Part shown: positions 47,070-55,693 of the stretch, one piece after another | Position numbering within the stretch: position 1 is the first letter of the stretch | Layout of the letters: each line of letters opens with the position of its first letter | Assembly (NCBI GenBank): GCA_963762575.1 | Contig: CAVXLL010000001.1 | Coordinates: 744,001 to 808,000, forward strand | Direction: 5' to 3' | Length of the DNA: 64,000 nucleotides | Source of the DNA: AP-15 sp963762575 | Lineage (GTDB): Bacteria > Pseudomonadota > Alphaproteobacteria > ATCC43930 > CGMCC-115725 | Translations under genes and position numbers: made by a program | The notes under the pieces: generated by a model | The model's input: the letters and a program-made list of their open reading frames with translations, nothing else | The model's database searches: none | What the model was told of the DNA's origin: nothing

Positions 47070-48019
47070 TGAACGTGCTCGGCAGGCGGGCTCCCGATGT
47101 TGCGGTCTGGCTGCTGCTGCTCGCGCTGCCCTATTGGCTCAATTGGGTGGGCGGCTATACGTCGCTGGGAAGCCGCGTCCTGGTACTGGGGCTCGCCGCG
47201 ATGTCGCTGAATTTCCTGTTGGGCTTTACCGGCGTTCTGTCGTTCGGCCATGCCGCCTATTTCGGCCTCGGTGTCTACGGTGTCGGCCTCACGATCAAAT
47301 ACCTGGTGCCGAGCACATTGGTCGGCATGGCGATCGGGGTGATCGCCGGCGCGATAGCCGCAGCACTGATCGGCTTGTTGATCGTGCGCCTCCGGGGCAT
47401 CTATTTCGCAATGGTGACGATCGCCTTCGGCCAGGTGTTTTACTTCATTGCCTATCGCTGGAATTCGGTCACGGGCGGCGATGACGGGCTCTCAGGGTGG
47501 CACCGCATGCCGATCGATTTGGGATTTCCCACCGTCGACATCCTCGGCGATGACAAGGCCTTCTATTATTTGGTTCTGGTCTGTTTCGCCATGGCGGTCG
47601 CGATCATGGCGGCGCTGCTGCGCTCGCCCTTTGGCCGCACCTTGCTGGCGATCCGCGAGAACGAGCGGCGCGCGCGGTTTCTCGGCATTCCCGTCGACCG
47701 GCACATCTGGCTGTCCTGGGTCATCTCGTGCCTGTTCGTCAGCCTGGCCGGCACGCTCTACGCAATGCTGAACAATTTCGCCGATCCGCACGATCTGCGC
47801 TGGGACCAGTCGGGGGATTTCGTGATCATGGCGGTTCTGGGCGGGATGCGCGCCTTCTGGGGGCCGCTGATCGGTGCGGCGATCTTTGTCGTGCTGCAGG
47901 ATTATGTCTCGAGCGAGACGGCGAACTGGATGTCGTTCATCGGGCTGTTCTTCGTGCTCGTCGTGCTGTTCTTCCCGCGCGGCGTGCTCGGCATAATCCA
48001 GCGCAGGGCCACGCCGTGA
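47069..48019 (+). CDS. LivM-type branched-chain ABC transporter permease
   Basis: 316 residues from GTG. LNFLLGFTGVLSFGHAAYFG and the EAA-like ENERRARFLGIPVDRHIWL are diagnostic; about nine hydrophobic segments. Partner of the LivH-type permease. Its stop overlaps the next GTG (GTGA). Confidence 0.92.
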   Translation: MNVLGRRAPDVAVWLLLLALPYWLNWVGGYTSLGSRVLVLGLAAMSLNFLLGFTGVLSFGHAAYFGLGVYGVGLTIKYLVPSTLVGMAIGVIAGAIAAALIGLLIVRLRGIYFAMVTIAFGQVFYFIAYRWNSVTGGDDGLSGWHRMPIDLGFPTVDILGDDKAFYYLVLVCFAMAVAIMAALLRSPFGRTLLAIRENERRARFLGIPVDRHIWLSWVISCLFVSLAGTLYAMLNNFADPHDLRWDQSGDFVIMAVLGGMRAFWGPLIGAAIFVVLQDYVSSETANWMSFIGLFFVLVVLFFPRGVLGIIQRRATP

Positions 48020-48766
48020 GCCTGCTCGAGGTCGAGAACGTCTCGCGCCACTTCGGCAGCCTGGTCGCTGTCCGTGACGTGTCGATGTCCGTCGAGGACG
48101 GCGAGCTGCGCGCGGTCATCGGTCCCAATGGTGCGGGGAAGACGACCTTTTTCAATCTGATCAGCGGATTTCTGGCCCCGACCTCCGGCCGCATCCTGTT
48201 CGACCGAGAGGACATCACGAATTTATTGCCGGCGCGGCGCGTGTGGCGCGGGATCGCGCGTACCTTTCAGGTCACCGAGATCTTCCCCGAGCTGACGGTG
48301 CGGGAAAATCTGCGCATCGCCGTCGAGGTTGCGGCTGGCTATCGGCTGCGGCCATGGATCTCTCGCCATCGCCGATGCCGAGATCAGCACACGCGTCACC
48401 GATCTTTCCGACAAAGGGGGGCTCGCCGACAGGGAGGACCGGCCGGTTGGCGAACTGAGCCACGGCGACCAGCGCGCCACCGAGATCATGATGGCGCTGG
48501 CGCTGAACCCACGGCTTCTGCTGCTCGACGAGCCGACCGCGGGGATGGGCGATCAGGAGACCTACAACATCACCGCGCTGATTCGCCAACTGCACCAGGA
48601 CCACAAGCTCTCGATCGTGCTGATCGAGCACGATATGCGGGTCGTCTTTCACCTCGCCGACCGCATCATGGTCTTGGCCGAAGGAGCGACGCTGGCCGAG
48701 GGCACGCCACAGGAGATCGCCGCGAACGAAGCCGTGCAGGCCGCTTATCTGGGGCAAGCGGCATGA
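48016..48766 (+). pseudogene. LivG-type ATP-binding protein with a frameshift
   Basis: Walker A in VIGPNGAGKTTFFNLISG and Q-loop TFQVTEIFPELTVREN are in one frame. From about 48355 the sequence continues in another frame with AIADAEISTRVTD, the signature LSHGDQRATEIMMALA, Walker B LLLLDEPTAGM and H-loop LIEHDMRVVF. The intact product would be about 250 residues. One base is gained or two lost near the CGGCCATGGATCTCTCG tract. Because family sequence continues without loss, this may be a sequencing indel. Confidence 0.85.
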
Positions 48767-49497
48767 GCAGCGCGGTGCTCGCGGCCGAAGGCCTCCACAC
48801 CTTCTACGGCAAGAGCCACATCCTGCACGGGGTCGGCCTGGAAGTACGCGAAGGCGAGATCGTCACCCTGTTGGGGCGCAACGGCGCGGGCAAGACCACG
48901 ACCTTGCGGAGCTTGGTCGGGCTCACGCCGCCGCGGAACGGCGCGGTGCAGATCTTCGGCCACGCAACGACAGCCTGGCCGCCCTATCGGATCGCCGCGC
49001 TCGGCGTCGGTTATGTGCCGGAGGGGCGCCACATCTTTCCCAACTTGACGGTCGAGGAGAACCTCAAGGTGCCGCTCGAGCGGCCGGGTCCGTGGACGAT
49101 CGCGCGCATCCATGCGCTCTTTCCGCGCCTCGCAGAGCGCCGCGGCAACAAGGGCCGCCAGCTCTCGGGCGGCGAGCAGGAGATGCTGGCGATCGCCCGC
49201 GCGCTGATCCTCAATCCGAAGCTGCTGATCCTCGACGAGCCGTCGCAGGGCCTCGCCCCGCTGATCGTGCGGGAGGTCTTCAAGGTTGTCACCTCGGCGC
49301 GCGAGGAAGGCATCTCGATCCTGCTGGTCGAGCAGAACGTGCGCGCGGCGACCGAGATCGCCGACCGCGCCTATGTGCTGGACGACGGACGCGTCGTCTA
49401 TTCCGGCGCGGCCGGCGAATTCGCCAAGGATGAGGAGCGCGTCCGAGCCCTGGCGGGCGCCAGCGCCGAAGCCTGGGAGGGCGCCGAGGCGGAGTGA
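48763..49497 (+). CDS. LivF-type branched-chain ABC transporter ATP-binding protein
   Basis: 244 residues from an ATG that overlaps the LivG stop (ATGA). Walker A GRNGAGKTT, YVPEGRHIFPNLTVEENL, signature LSGGEQEMLA, Walker B LLILDEPSQGL and H-loop LVEQNV are intact. It pairs with LivG to power import of the ligand held by the binding protein. Confidence 0.92.
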   Translation: MSSAVLAAEGLHTFYGKSHILHGVGLEVREGEIVTLLGRNGAGKTTTLRSLVGLTPPRNGAVQIFGHATTAWPPYRIAALGVGYVPEGRHIFPNLTVEENLKVPLERPGPWTIARIHALFPRLAERRGNKGRQLSGGEQEMLAIARALILNPKLLILDEPSQGLAPLIVREVFKVVTSAREEGISILLVEQNVRAATEIADRAYVLDDGRVVYSGAAGEFAKDEERVRALAGASAEAWEGAEAE

Positions 49498-49499
49498 GC

Positions 49500-50328
49500 T
49501 TATTTCGGCGCCGCTGCCGAGGGGTGAAACAGCCGCTCGCCATTGACTCTCGTACGCCCCCATCGCGGCCTGTCCCTCGGTCGAGGCGAGCCAGTCGGCC
49601 AGCCGGCGGGCGGGCTCCTGCTTGGCCTCCGGGTGCTTCATCGGGTCGAGCAGGATCACGTCGTACCGGTTCAGCAGTCGCGGATCGCCTTGGACGAGCA
49701 CCGTGAGGTCGCGCTTGTTGCCGAAACTGAGCCAGGTGCCGCGGTCGGAGAGGGTGTAGGCGCCCATCGCCGTAGCCGTGTTGAGAGCCGCCCCCATTCC
49801 GCCGCCGATGTCGCGGTACCATGAGCCCCCGCCGGTCTTGGCCGGGTCGATGTCGGCCGCCCGCCACAGGCGGTGTTCGAGGGCGTCGGTCCCACTCTTA
49901 TCGCCGCGCGACACGAAAGGCGCGCCAGCCTGGGCAATCGCGGTGAACGCCGCGACCGCAGCCCGACCACCGGCGATGTGCGCTGGGTCCGAGCGCGGGC
50001 CGACCACGATGAAGTCATTCCAGGCGATCTGCCGGCGCTCGGCGCCGTGGCCCTCGGCGACGAATTGCTGCTCGGCCTCGGGATCGTGCACCAGCACCAG
50101 ATCGGCGTCGCCCCGCGCCGCCGTTGCCAGCGCCTGGCCCGTACCCTGTGCGAGAACGCGCACCGAGATGCCGGTCTTGTCGGTGAATTCCGGCAGGATG
50201 CGCGCGAGCAGCCCCGAATTTTCGACCGAGGTTGTCGAGGCCAGCACGATTGTCTCGCCGGCGCCGGCCCGGCCGGCGACCAAGATCACGCAGGCGGCCA
50301 GGACCGCCGCTACAAATCCAAGCCGCAT
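49500..50328 (-). pseudogene. tupA: Tungstate ABC transporter substrate-binding protein (TupA-like), frameshifted near its end
   Basis: A signal peptide (FVAAVLAACVILVAGRAGAG) is followed by LASTTSVENSGLLARILPEF, WNDFIVVGPRSDPA, FVSRGDKSGTDALEHRLW and AYTLSDRGTWLSF, the TupA oxyanion-binding blocks. Near 49545 one extra base shifts the frame so that the conserved end VNGERLFHPSAAAPK and its TAA stop are read in another frame; uncorrected, translation runs on antisense through livF. The TupA end suits the second frame perfectly, so a single-base consensus error is plausible. GGAGGG precedes the ATG. It lies directly after the permease gene. Confidence 0.85.
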
Positions 50329-50330
50329 CC

Positions 50331-51005
50331 CTATCCCTCCTCATCGGCTCCGAGCGCGAAGATGGTCGCACTGACGGCGACGCTGATGCCGATCAGCACA
50401 AGTCCGAGGCCGAGGGCCATCGAGAGATTACCCTTGCTGGTTTCGAGAACGATCGTCGTCGTCATCGTTCGCGTGTAGCCGGCGATGTTACCCCCGACGA
50501 TCAGAATGGCACCCACCTCGGAGATCGTGCGGCCAAAGCCGGCGAGAACGGCGGTGACCAGCCGGCGCCGCGCCATCGCCAGCAGATGCGGAATGGCGCG
50601 CAGCCGCGTCGCGCCATCGACCTGGAGCGCGCCACCGTATTCCGCCCACAAATCGGCCGACGCACTGTGCACGAACGCGGTCACAATCGGCAGCGCCAGC
50701 ACGGTTTGCGCGAGCACCATGGCGCCCGGTGTGAACAGGATGCTCAGTGCACCCAGCGGACCCGAGCGCGAGAGCAGCAGGTAGAGCGCAAGACCGACGA
50801 CGACCGGGGGGAGTCCCAGCAAGGCATTGAACGCCACGATCAGGATCCGGCCGCCCGGAAAGCTGTAGACAGCGAGGGCCGCGCCCAAAGGAGTCCCGAA
50901 CACCGTCGCCAAAGCGGTGGCAGAAAGGCTTACCGCAAGGGAGAGCGCGATGATCGGCCCGAGCGCTCCCGCGTCCAGGACGGCCCACAAATCCCAGTTG
51001 GACAC
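50331..51005 (-). CDS. tupB: Tungstate ABC transporter permease (TupB-like)
   Basis: 224 residues from GTG with about five membrane segments. FNALLGLPPVVVGLALYLLL and GFGRTISEVGAILIVGGNIA form the coupling region; TMTTTIVLETSKGNLSMALG is typical of TupB. It precedes tupA with a 2-base gap. The usual ATPase gene tupC is not next to the pair. Confidence 0.88.
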   Translation of the reverse strand: MSNWDLWAVLDAGALGPIIALSLAVSLSATALATVFGTPLGAALAVYSFPGGRILIVAFNALLGLPPVVVGLALYLLLSRSGPLGALSILFTPGAMVLAQTVLALPIVTAFVHSASADLWAEYGGALQVDGATRLRAIPHLLAMARRRLVTAVLAGFGRTISEVGAILIVGGNIAGYTRTMTTTIVLETSKGNLSMALGLGLVLIGISVAVSATIFALGADEEG

Positions 51006-51121
51006 CGATCAGCAGAACCCGGCACGGCAGCGGTCGACCAACGAGATTGTCGATGTTCGCCGTCGCTGTCCAGGTTCCGGGGGCGCCCTCCTGGCGACAG
51101 CCTCGCCGCCGGGTCTGCCAG

Positions 51122-51340
51122 CTAATGTCCCGAACCGTAGCGCCGGCTCGACGCACCGGTCGACCAGCGCTCGTTTTCGAGCCGCTGTCGGCCTTCGCTG
51201 GCCTTTAGCAGGCTGCGGCCGCCGGAAGCGGCGTCGGGATCACGGCTTTCCTTTTTGGGAGCTGGTGCGCGCTCGCGGCGGAGTTCCTCCATACGCGCAC
51301 GGATCGTCGCAAAGTCGTCGGCAGCGCGGGGTCTGGTCAC
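51122..51340 (-). CDS. Small conserved-looking hypothetical protein
   Basis: 72 residues, highly charged. It begins at GTG with GGAGGAG six bases upstream, and the N-terminus TRPRAADDFATIRARMEELR is helical and resembles short hypothetical proteins common in Bradyrhizobium-type genomes. No function is known. It may be transcribed ahead of tupBA. Confidence 0.6.
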   Translation of the reverse strand: MTRPRAADDFATIRARMEELRRERAPAPKKESRDPDAASGGRSLLKASEGRQRLENERWSTGASSRRYGSGH

Positions 51341-51531
51341 GTCTCCTCCTCGAAATTGGCAGAGCCTCGGCGAGGCTCATGTTGCTTGTTAACGAAACCT
51401 TCAGCCCATGCTGGCGCAAGGGCGGGGCTCGGGCAAGGAAAAATCAAGCACCCGACGCGAGCGTCCGACGTTGCTTCTCACCGCGAATATCCGCTTGCAT
51501 TGGAAGGCGAGGTAGGCCACCTGACCAAATA

Positions 51532-52140
51532 ATGGCCACGCTCGACGACATCGTTTCGGCAGCGGCGAAGGTGTTTCGGATCAAAGGCTATCATGCCGCC
51601 ACCGTCCGCGACATCGCCGACGAGGTCGGCATCCTGAAGGGCAGCCTCTACCACCATTTCGACAGCAAGGAGGAATTGCTCTACCTGGTTGTCAAGGAGC
51701 CGATCGCGCAGATGTACCGCACGATCAGCGAGATCGCCGCCGCGGACGGGACCGCCACGGAAAAGCTGCGGCGGGCGATCTCGGCTCATCTCGAAGCCTT
51801 CGACCGCCACTACCCGCACCTCTTCGTCTACCTTCGCGAGCGCGAGGCGGTAAAGCGCCGCTTCCGCGAAATGATCGGCTTTTCGCCAAAGGAATACGAG
51901 CGCTGCTGGCAGCAGATCATTCGGGAGGGCGTCGAGACCGGCGAATTTCGCGCCGAGCTCGACATTCAGGTCGCCTCTTACGGCCTCTTGGGAATGCTGA
52001 ACTGGCTCTACAAATGGTACGACCCGCAGGGCCGCCTCGGCGTGCAGGAGGTGGCCGAGCAATTCACCTCACTGGCGCTCGCCGGCCTCGCCGTCGCCAC
52101 CGAGGGGCCAATGCGCCGCCGCGGCAAACCGGTGCGCTGA
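51532..52140 (+). CDS. TetR/AcrR family transcriptional regulator
   Basis: 202 residues. The DNA-binding HTH is IVSAAAKVFRIKGYHAATVR followed by DIADEVGILKGSLYHHFDSKEELLY; the rest is a helical TetR_C domain (KRRFREMIGFSPKEYERCW). Regulators of this group often control fatty-acid or aromatic-acid catabolism in response to acyl-CoA. A candidate operator is the perfect palindrome upstream of the amidohydrolase at 54.4 kb, but that link is a guess. A long frame upstream of this ATG is not coding. Confidence 0.9.
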   Translation: MATLDDIVSAAAKVFRIKGYHAATVRDIADEVGILKGSLYHHFDSKEELLYLVVKEPIAQMYRTISEIAAADGTATEKLRRAISAHLEAFDRHYPHLFVYLREREAVKRRFREMIGFSPKEYERCWQQIIREGVETGEFRAELDIQVASYGLLGMLNWLYKWYDPQGRLGVQEVAEQFTSLALAGLAVATEGPMRRRGKPVR

Positions 52141-52201
52141 CGCGAACTTTCGCGCTGCGGCTCAGGCGAGTTCAGAAGACGTCGGGCAAGAGGAGCATCG
52201 G

Positions 52202-53203
52202 GTGAGATCGGTCGAACCCTTCAAGGCTCCAGTGGTAGACTCGTTGTCGGTGCGCGTCGTCGTCAACTCGGTCTTCGACCAGTTCATGCCGAAAGCGACT
52301 CACCCGATGGTCACGATCGAGCATGTCGGCCGTATTCGGAACAATTTCAACTCGACACTGGCCGGCGAGTGGGGACTGTCGCTGCATCTCGAATCCCGCA
52401 ATGCTGGTGCAGAGGCTCAATACCTCCTCGACTTTGGTTATACCTCGGAAATCCTGGTGCGAAACCTCACGCTGCTCGGCATCGAGCCCGAGCGGCTCAA
52501 TGGCCTCATTCTGAGCCACGGACACCGCGACCATTATGGCGGGCTGCCCGGTTTCGTCGCCCATTATCGCGACCATATGCGCGACGATCTGCGGCTTTTT
52601 GCCGGCGGCAAAGAGAGTTTTCGCGAGAAGTGGATCGAGTCGCGCGATGAAGAGCCTGCTTCCTGGGGAGCGCTCGACCGGGCGGCGCTCGAAGCGGCGC
52701 GGGTGGAAACCGTGTGCTGCGACACTGCGCAAGCCTTGGAGGGACCCTTTACTACCGGCAACATCGCGCGCCAGTCATTCGAACGGGTATTGCCCAACAC
52801 ATTGATCGAGCCGACGCCGGCGGATCATTTCACCGAAGAGGAGCGCCGCGGGCGGCTCGTCCCGGACCGGCATCCCGACGAGCACGCCACCTGCTATATC
52901 GTGCGGGATCGCGGTCTTGTGGTGATCTCCTCCTGCAGCCACTGCGGTGTGATCAATGCGATCAGGACCGCGATGGCGGTCTCCGGCGTGGACAAGCTGC
53001 ACGCCGTCCTCGGCGGCTTTCATCTGGGCGTTGCACCGCCGGAATACGTAGACCACACGATCAGCGAGATGAAGGCCCTCGCGCCCGATGTGATCATCCC
53101 GATGCATTGCACTGGCCGTACCTTCCTCGCCAAATTGCGCGCCGAGATGCCGGACCGCCTGATCGACTGGAACACCGGAAGCCGTTTCATCTTCGGTGTG
53201 TAG
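52202..53203 (+). CDS. Metallo-beta-lactamase-fold hydrolase (dihydropterin-aminobenzene-phosphate-synthase-like)
   Basis: 333 residues from GTG. SHGHRDHYGG is the metal-binding HxHxDH motif, preceded by LLDFGYTSEILVRNL; later ligands lie in SSCSHCGVINAIR and LGGFHLG. The NNFNSTLAGEWGLSLHLE start and this spacing match the group related to the methanopterin-pathway beta-ribofuranosylaminobenzene enzyme. The bacterial members act on unknown substrates. It may be in the same transcript as the TetR regulator 62 bases upstream. Confidence 0.85.
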   Translation: MRSVEPFKAPVVDSLSVRVVVNSVFDQFMPKATHPMVTIEHVGRIRNNFNSTLAGEWGLSLHLESRNAGAEAQYLLDFGYTSEILVRNLTLLGIEPERLNGLILSHGHRDHYGGLPGFVAHYRDHMRDDLRLFAGGKESFREKWIESRDEEPASWGALDRAALEAARVETVCCDTAQALEGPFTTGNIARQSFERVLPNTLIEPTPADHFTEEERRGRLVPDRHPDEHATCYIVRDRGLVVISSCSHCGVINAIRTAMAVSGVDKLHAVLGGFHLGVAPPEYVDHTISEMKALAPDVIIPMHCTGRTFLAKLRAEMPDRLIDWNTGSRFIFGV

Positions 53204-53406
53204 AGGCCGGCGCGATCTCCTACCCTCCGCGGCGGGCCAGCGCGTCTCTTCGCCGACCCGGGCGGACCGGTCTGCTCGCTAACGGCGTCTGGCTCGTGTG
53301 CAGAAACCTTCCTCACCCGGTGTGCCGCTGGGATTGATGGTCAGTGTCTACTTCCGCGGTTGTCGGCAGCGAGCGCCGAGCACCCAATTCGCCCGTCTCC
53401 GTTTTT

Positions 53407-53841
53407 TCACTCTTCCGAGTCAAAATCCGTTTGAAAATCAGCAGGGATCAGGTCAAACAGTTTGGGCACGACCGACGGGATGGCTGGCTTACGTGCGCCG
53501 GATTTCCCATGCCAAAAACATGTCACATGCGCCTCAAGACTTCTTTTTTTGACTGTGTCCCGCAGCGTCACAAGCCTGTTCACGTCTCCCGGCGCAGGGA
53601 ACAACAATGTAAGCAGGAACCCCACGTGATCCATCAGGTCGTTTCCAGGAATTAGCTTGTCAGTAGACAAATACCATATCCCGGCACGTTCATGCTCGTC
53701 GCCTTTCTTGATTATCTTGGTAGGCTGAATATGCATAATTTGCGAGATTTGGTCATGATCTAAACGATATCCAGCAAATCGCAATGTAGCAAACGTTTTT
53801 ATTGCGGTGCTCAGATCTCGCGGTGGATGTCGCCAAGCCAT
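53407..53841 (-). CDS. DUF4279 domain protein, possible immunity protein
   Basis: 144 residues, with lower GC than its neighbours. TFATLRFAGYRLDHDQISQI, QPTKIIKKGDE, GIWYLSTDKL and the C-terminal KLFDLIPADFQTDFDSEE follow the DUF4279 pattern. Family members are often found beside polymorphic toxins. Here the gene begins 31 bases inside the 3' end of a toxin-like fragment read on the same strand. A role as the cognate immunity protein is inferred from that position only. Confidence 0.7.
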   Translation of the reverse strand: MAWRHPPRDLSTAIKTFATLRFAGYRLDHDQISQIMHIQPTKIIKKGDEHERAGIWYLSTDKLIPGNDLMDHVGFLLTLLFPAPGDVNRLVTLRDTVKKRSLEAHVTCFWHGKSGARKPAIPSVVPKLFDLIPADFQTDFDSEE

Positions 53842-53997
53842 TCACCCTTCTCGTCCGTGACCGAGCCGTCATCGTATATCAACACCCGATCCTTCGCACC
53901 AGGTTGTTCGCCGCTTTGATTTTATGGATCGCCTCCCGCAATTGCCACCGCTCGATCCGCAGCTGGTCACTAATAGCTTTGGTGTAGGGTTCCGTCT
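53811..53997 (-). pseudogene. Polymorphic-toxin C-terminal fragment
   Basis: Read on the minus strand: EPYTKAISDQLRIERWQLRE, AIHKIKAANNL, then after a one-base shift GAKDRVLIYDDGSVTDEKGE and WLGDIHREI with a stop. The second part resembles the tail of small nuclease or related toxin domains carried at the end of Rhs/CDI-like proteins (DRVxIxxDGSVTD...GEWIG). In-frame stops just upstream show that the body of the toxin is gone. With the DUF4279 gene it looks like an orphan toxin-tail and immunity module. Confidence 0.5.
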
Positions 53998-54288
53998 CAG
54001 CTTATCCCAGATTAGGCGAGCCATCTGGCAGCTGTAACCGCAATGGCCGCCATCTGGCAAACGGTCGCCCAGTGCGCAGTTACCGGGTGGGCATACAGCA
54101 AGAGCCGTTGGTTGATCTGCCAATACCGAGCTGTGAGCCCCCAATTGCGACCGGTCCTCCAAACGCGCGGGAACGGAGGCTCGCACCGCCGGCGCCTAGC
54201 CTGGCGGTTACCACATTCTCAGAAGAGCTTTAGTTGTGGGTTCGGCAGTCACATACGCCCTTTTTGTCGCGTAACACGCCGGTCGGGG

Positions 54289-54317
54289 TTGACAGCCCCG
54301 CGCATGGAGGCATAGCG
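54289..54317 (+). promoter_or_regulatory. Sigma70-type promoter of the second amidohydrolase gene
   Basis: A perfect TTGACA -35 is followed after 17 bases by ATAGCG (or after 16 by CATAGC), a weak -10. Strong -35 with weak -10 suits a regulated promoter. The start of transcription would fall at or in the palindrome just downstream. Confidence 0.5.
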
Positions 54318-54325
54318 TCGCTTAA

Positions 54326-54345
54326 AACCAAACGGGCGTTTGGTT
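54326..54345 (+). promoter_or_regulatory. Perfect 20-bp palindrome, probable TetR-type operator
   Basis: AACCAAACG-GG-CGTTTGGTT is an exact inverted repeat with a 2-base centre. It lies 9 bases after the -10 element and 36 before the amidohydrolase ATG, where a bound repressor would block initiation. Half-sites of this size are typical for TetR dimers. Confidence 0.6.
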
Positions 54346-54381
54346 GCGGGCTTCGTCAGGCAACCCGAAAGGAGCTGGGTT

Positions 54382-55506
54382 ATGGGTCGCGCTTACAACG
54401 TCATCGACGCCGACGGTCACATTCTCGAGCCGCTGGATCTCTGGGACAAATACATCGACCCGGCCTTCCGCGACCGGGCGCCGCGGATCGTCAAGGGAGA
54501 GAATGGCAAGGAGCGGCTCATTATGGAGGAGCACGCGGTTGGCGACGGCCGGCTCGGCATCGGCCGTATCGGCGCGGTCGGCGCGCGGCAGGGCGTCGTC
54601 GAGGGCGACACAATGGCCTATAAGGACGGCAAGCCCGGCGGGTTCGATCCGCACAAGCGCATCCCCGACATGGATGCCGACGGCATTGACGCCGCCTTTC
54701 TTTACCCTAGCCTTGGACTCTTTTCCGGCGCGATTCAGGATCCGCCGCTCGCCGCAGCGACCTGCCGCGCCTACAACCGCTGGCTCGCCGATTACTGCAA
54801 GCCCTATCCCGACCGCCTGTTCGGCGTGGCGATGCTGCCATTGCAGTCGGTCGACCTGGCGATCGCCGAGATGCGCTTTGCCAAGAAGGAGCTCGGGTTC
54901 CGCGGCGGCTTCATCCGGCCGAACCCGTACAACAACAAGATGATCCACCACCCCGATTACGAGCCGTTCTGGGCCGCGGCCGAGGATCTCGATTTCTCGA
55001 TCGGCTTCCACGAGGGCGCATCGAGCGGCATGCCGACGGTTGGCGTCGATCGTTTCGAGGGGCGCGGCGCGCGGCACATCATCTCGCACACGATGGAGAT
55101 GATGCTGGCCTGCATGAGCGTCATCTGGGGCGGGGTCTGTGAGCGCCATCCGAAAATCCGCATCGCCTTCCTCGAATCGGGCGGCGGCTGGATCGCACCT
55201 TGGCTCGACCGCATGGACCGGCATTTCGATGACCAGGGCTTCAATGATTCCGGCCTGACAACGCGGCCGAGCGAGCTCTTCCAGCGCAATTGCTGGATTT
55301 CCTTCGAGCCCGTCGAGGGCAGCATCAAGGCGCTCGCCGACTATATCGGGCCGCACAAGATCCTGTGGGCGACCGACTATCCGCACCCGGACGGCTTTTT
55401 CCCCGGCGCGCCGAAAATGATCATGGACCGCATGGAAGGGCTGTCACCGGAGACCAAGCACCAGGTCATGGCCGGCGGCGCTATGGGGTTGTACGGGCTG
55501 AACTGA
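54382..55506 (+). CDS. Amidohydrolase family 2 protein (ACMSD-like)
   Basis: 374 residues. The ATG follows AAAGGAG. DADGHILEPLDLWDKYID has the DxDxH-type metal motif, FIRPNPYNNKMIHHPDYEPFW and FHEGASSGMPT the active-site loops, and WATDYPHPDGFFPGAP the catalytic Asp region. It is probably a (de)carboxylase or hydrolase in aromatic or cyclic-compound breakdown. It has its own regulated promoter and is followed by a repeat that ends in a T run. Confidence 0.87.
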   Translation: MGRAYNVIDADGHILEPLDLWDKYIDPAFRDRAPRIVKGENGKERLIMEEHAVGDGRLGIGRIGAVGARQGVVEGDTMAYKDGKPGGFDPHKRIPDMDADGIDAAFLYPSLGLFSGAIQDPPLAAATCRAYNRWLADYCKPYPDRLFGVAMLPLQSVDLAIAEMRFAKKELGFRGGFIRPNPYNNKMIHHPDYEPFWAAAEDLDFSIGFHEGASSGMPTVGVDRFEGRGARHIISHTMEMMLACMSVIWGGVCERHPKIRIAFLESGGGWIAPWLDRMDRHFDDQGFNDSGLTTRPSELFQRNCWISFEPVEGSIKALADYIGPHKILWATDYPHPDGFFPGAPKMIMDRMEGLSPETKHQVMAGGAMGLYGLN

Positions 55507-55641
55507 CCCTCACCCACCCAGCCCTTCGGGCTGCGTCCGCCCTCTCCCGCGGTGCGGAGAGGGGCCTTGGATGGCGCCTTGTAGCCCCCTCCCGCACCGC
55601 GGGAGAGGGTGCTGAGCGCAACGAAGCGGGTGAGGGTTTTT
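55503..55641. repeat. Palindromic gene-end repeat, copy 4, ending as a terminator
   Basis: ACCCTCACCCACCCAGCCC, CCCTCTCCCGCGGTGCGGAG and the matching GCACCGCGGGAGAGGG arms are followed by GCGGGTGAGGG and a run of seven or more T. The outer GACCCTCACCC/GGGTGAGGG arms plus the T run make a good intrinsic terminator for the amidohydrolase. Confidence 0.8.
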
Positions 55642-55648
55642 TTCTAGT

Positions 55649-55663
55649 ACCAAGCGCTTAGGT
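55649..55663 (+). promoter_or_regulatory. Imperfect palindrome before the P450 gene
   Basis: ACCAAGCGCTTAGGT has an AAGCGCTT core flanked by ACC/GGT with one mismatched pair. It is about 30 bases before the P450 start and resembles TetR- or FadR-type half-sites. Confidence 0.35.
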
Positions 55664-55693
55664 CCGCAACGGAGGTCATCAGGAGGGAGGATT

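Larger units (their letters stand above)
54011..54381. other. Intergenic region carrying the amidohydrolase promoter
   Basis: No gene was recognised. The right-hand part holds a sigma70-type promoter and a palindromic operator, listed separately. The left part probably contains further decayed sequence from the toxin locus. Confidence 0.4.

Noticed and set aside
48745..49499. Extension of the tungstate-binding protein to 527 residues
   Set aside because: The extra 250 residues are antisense to livF and follow a frameshift; the true conserved end and stop are in another frame at 49500.
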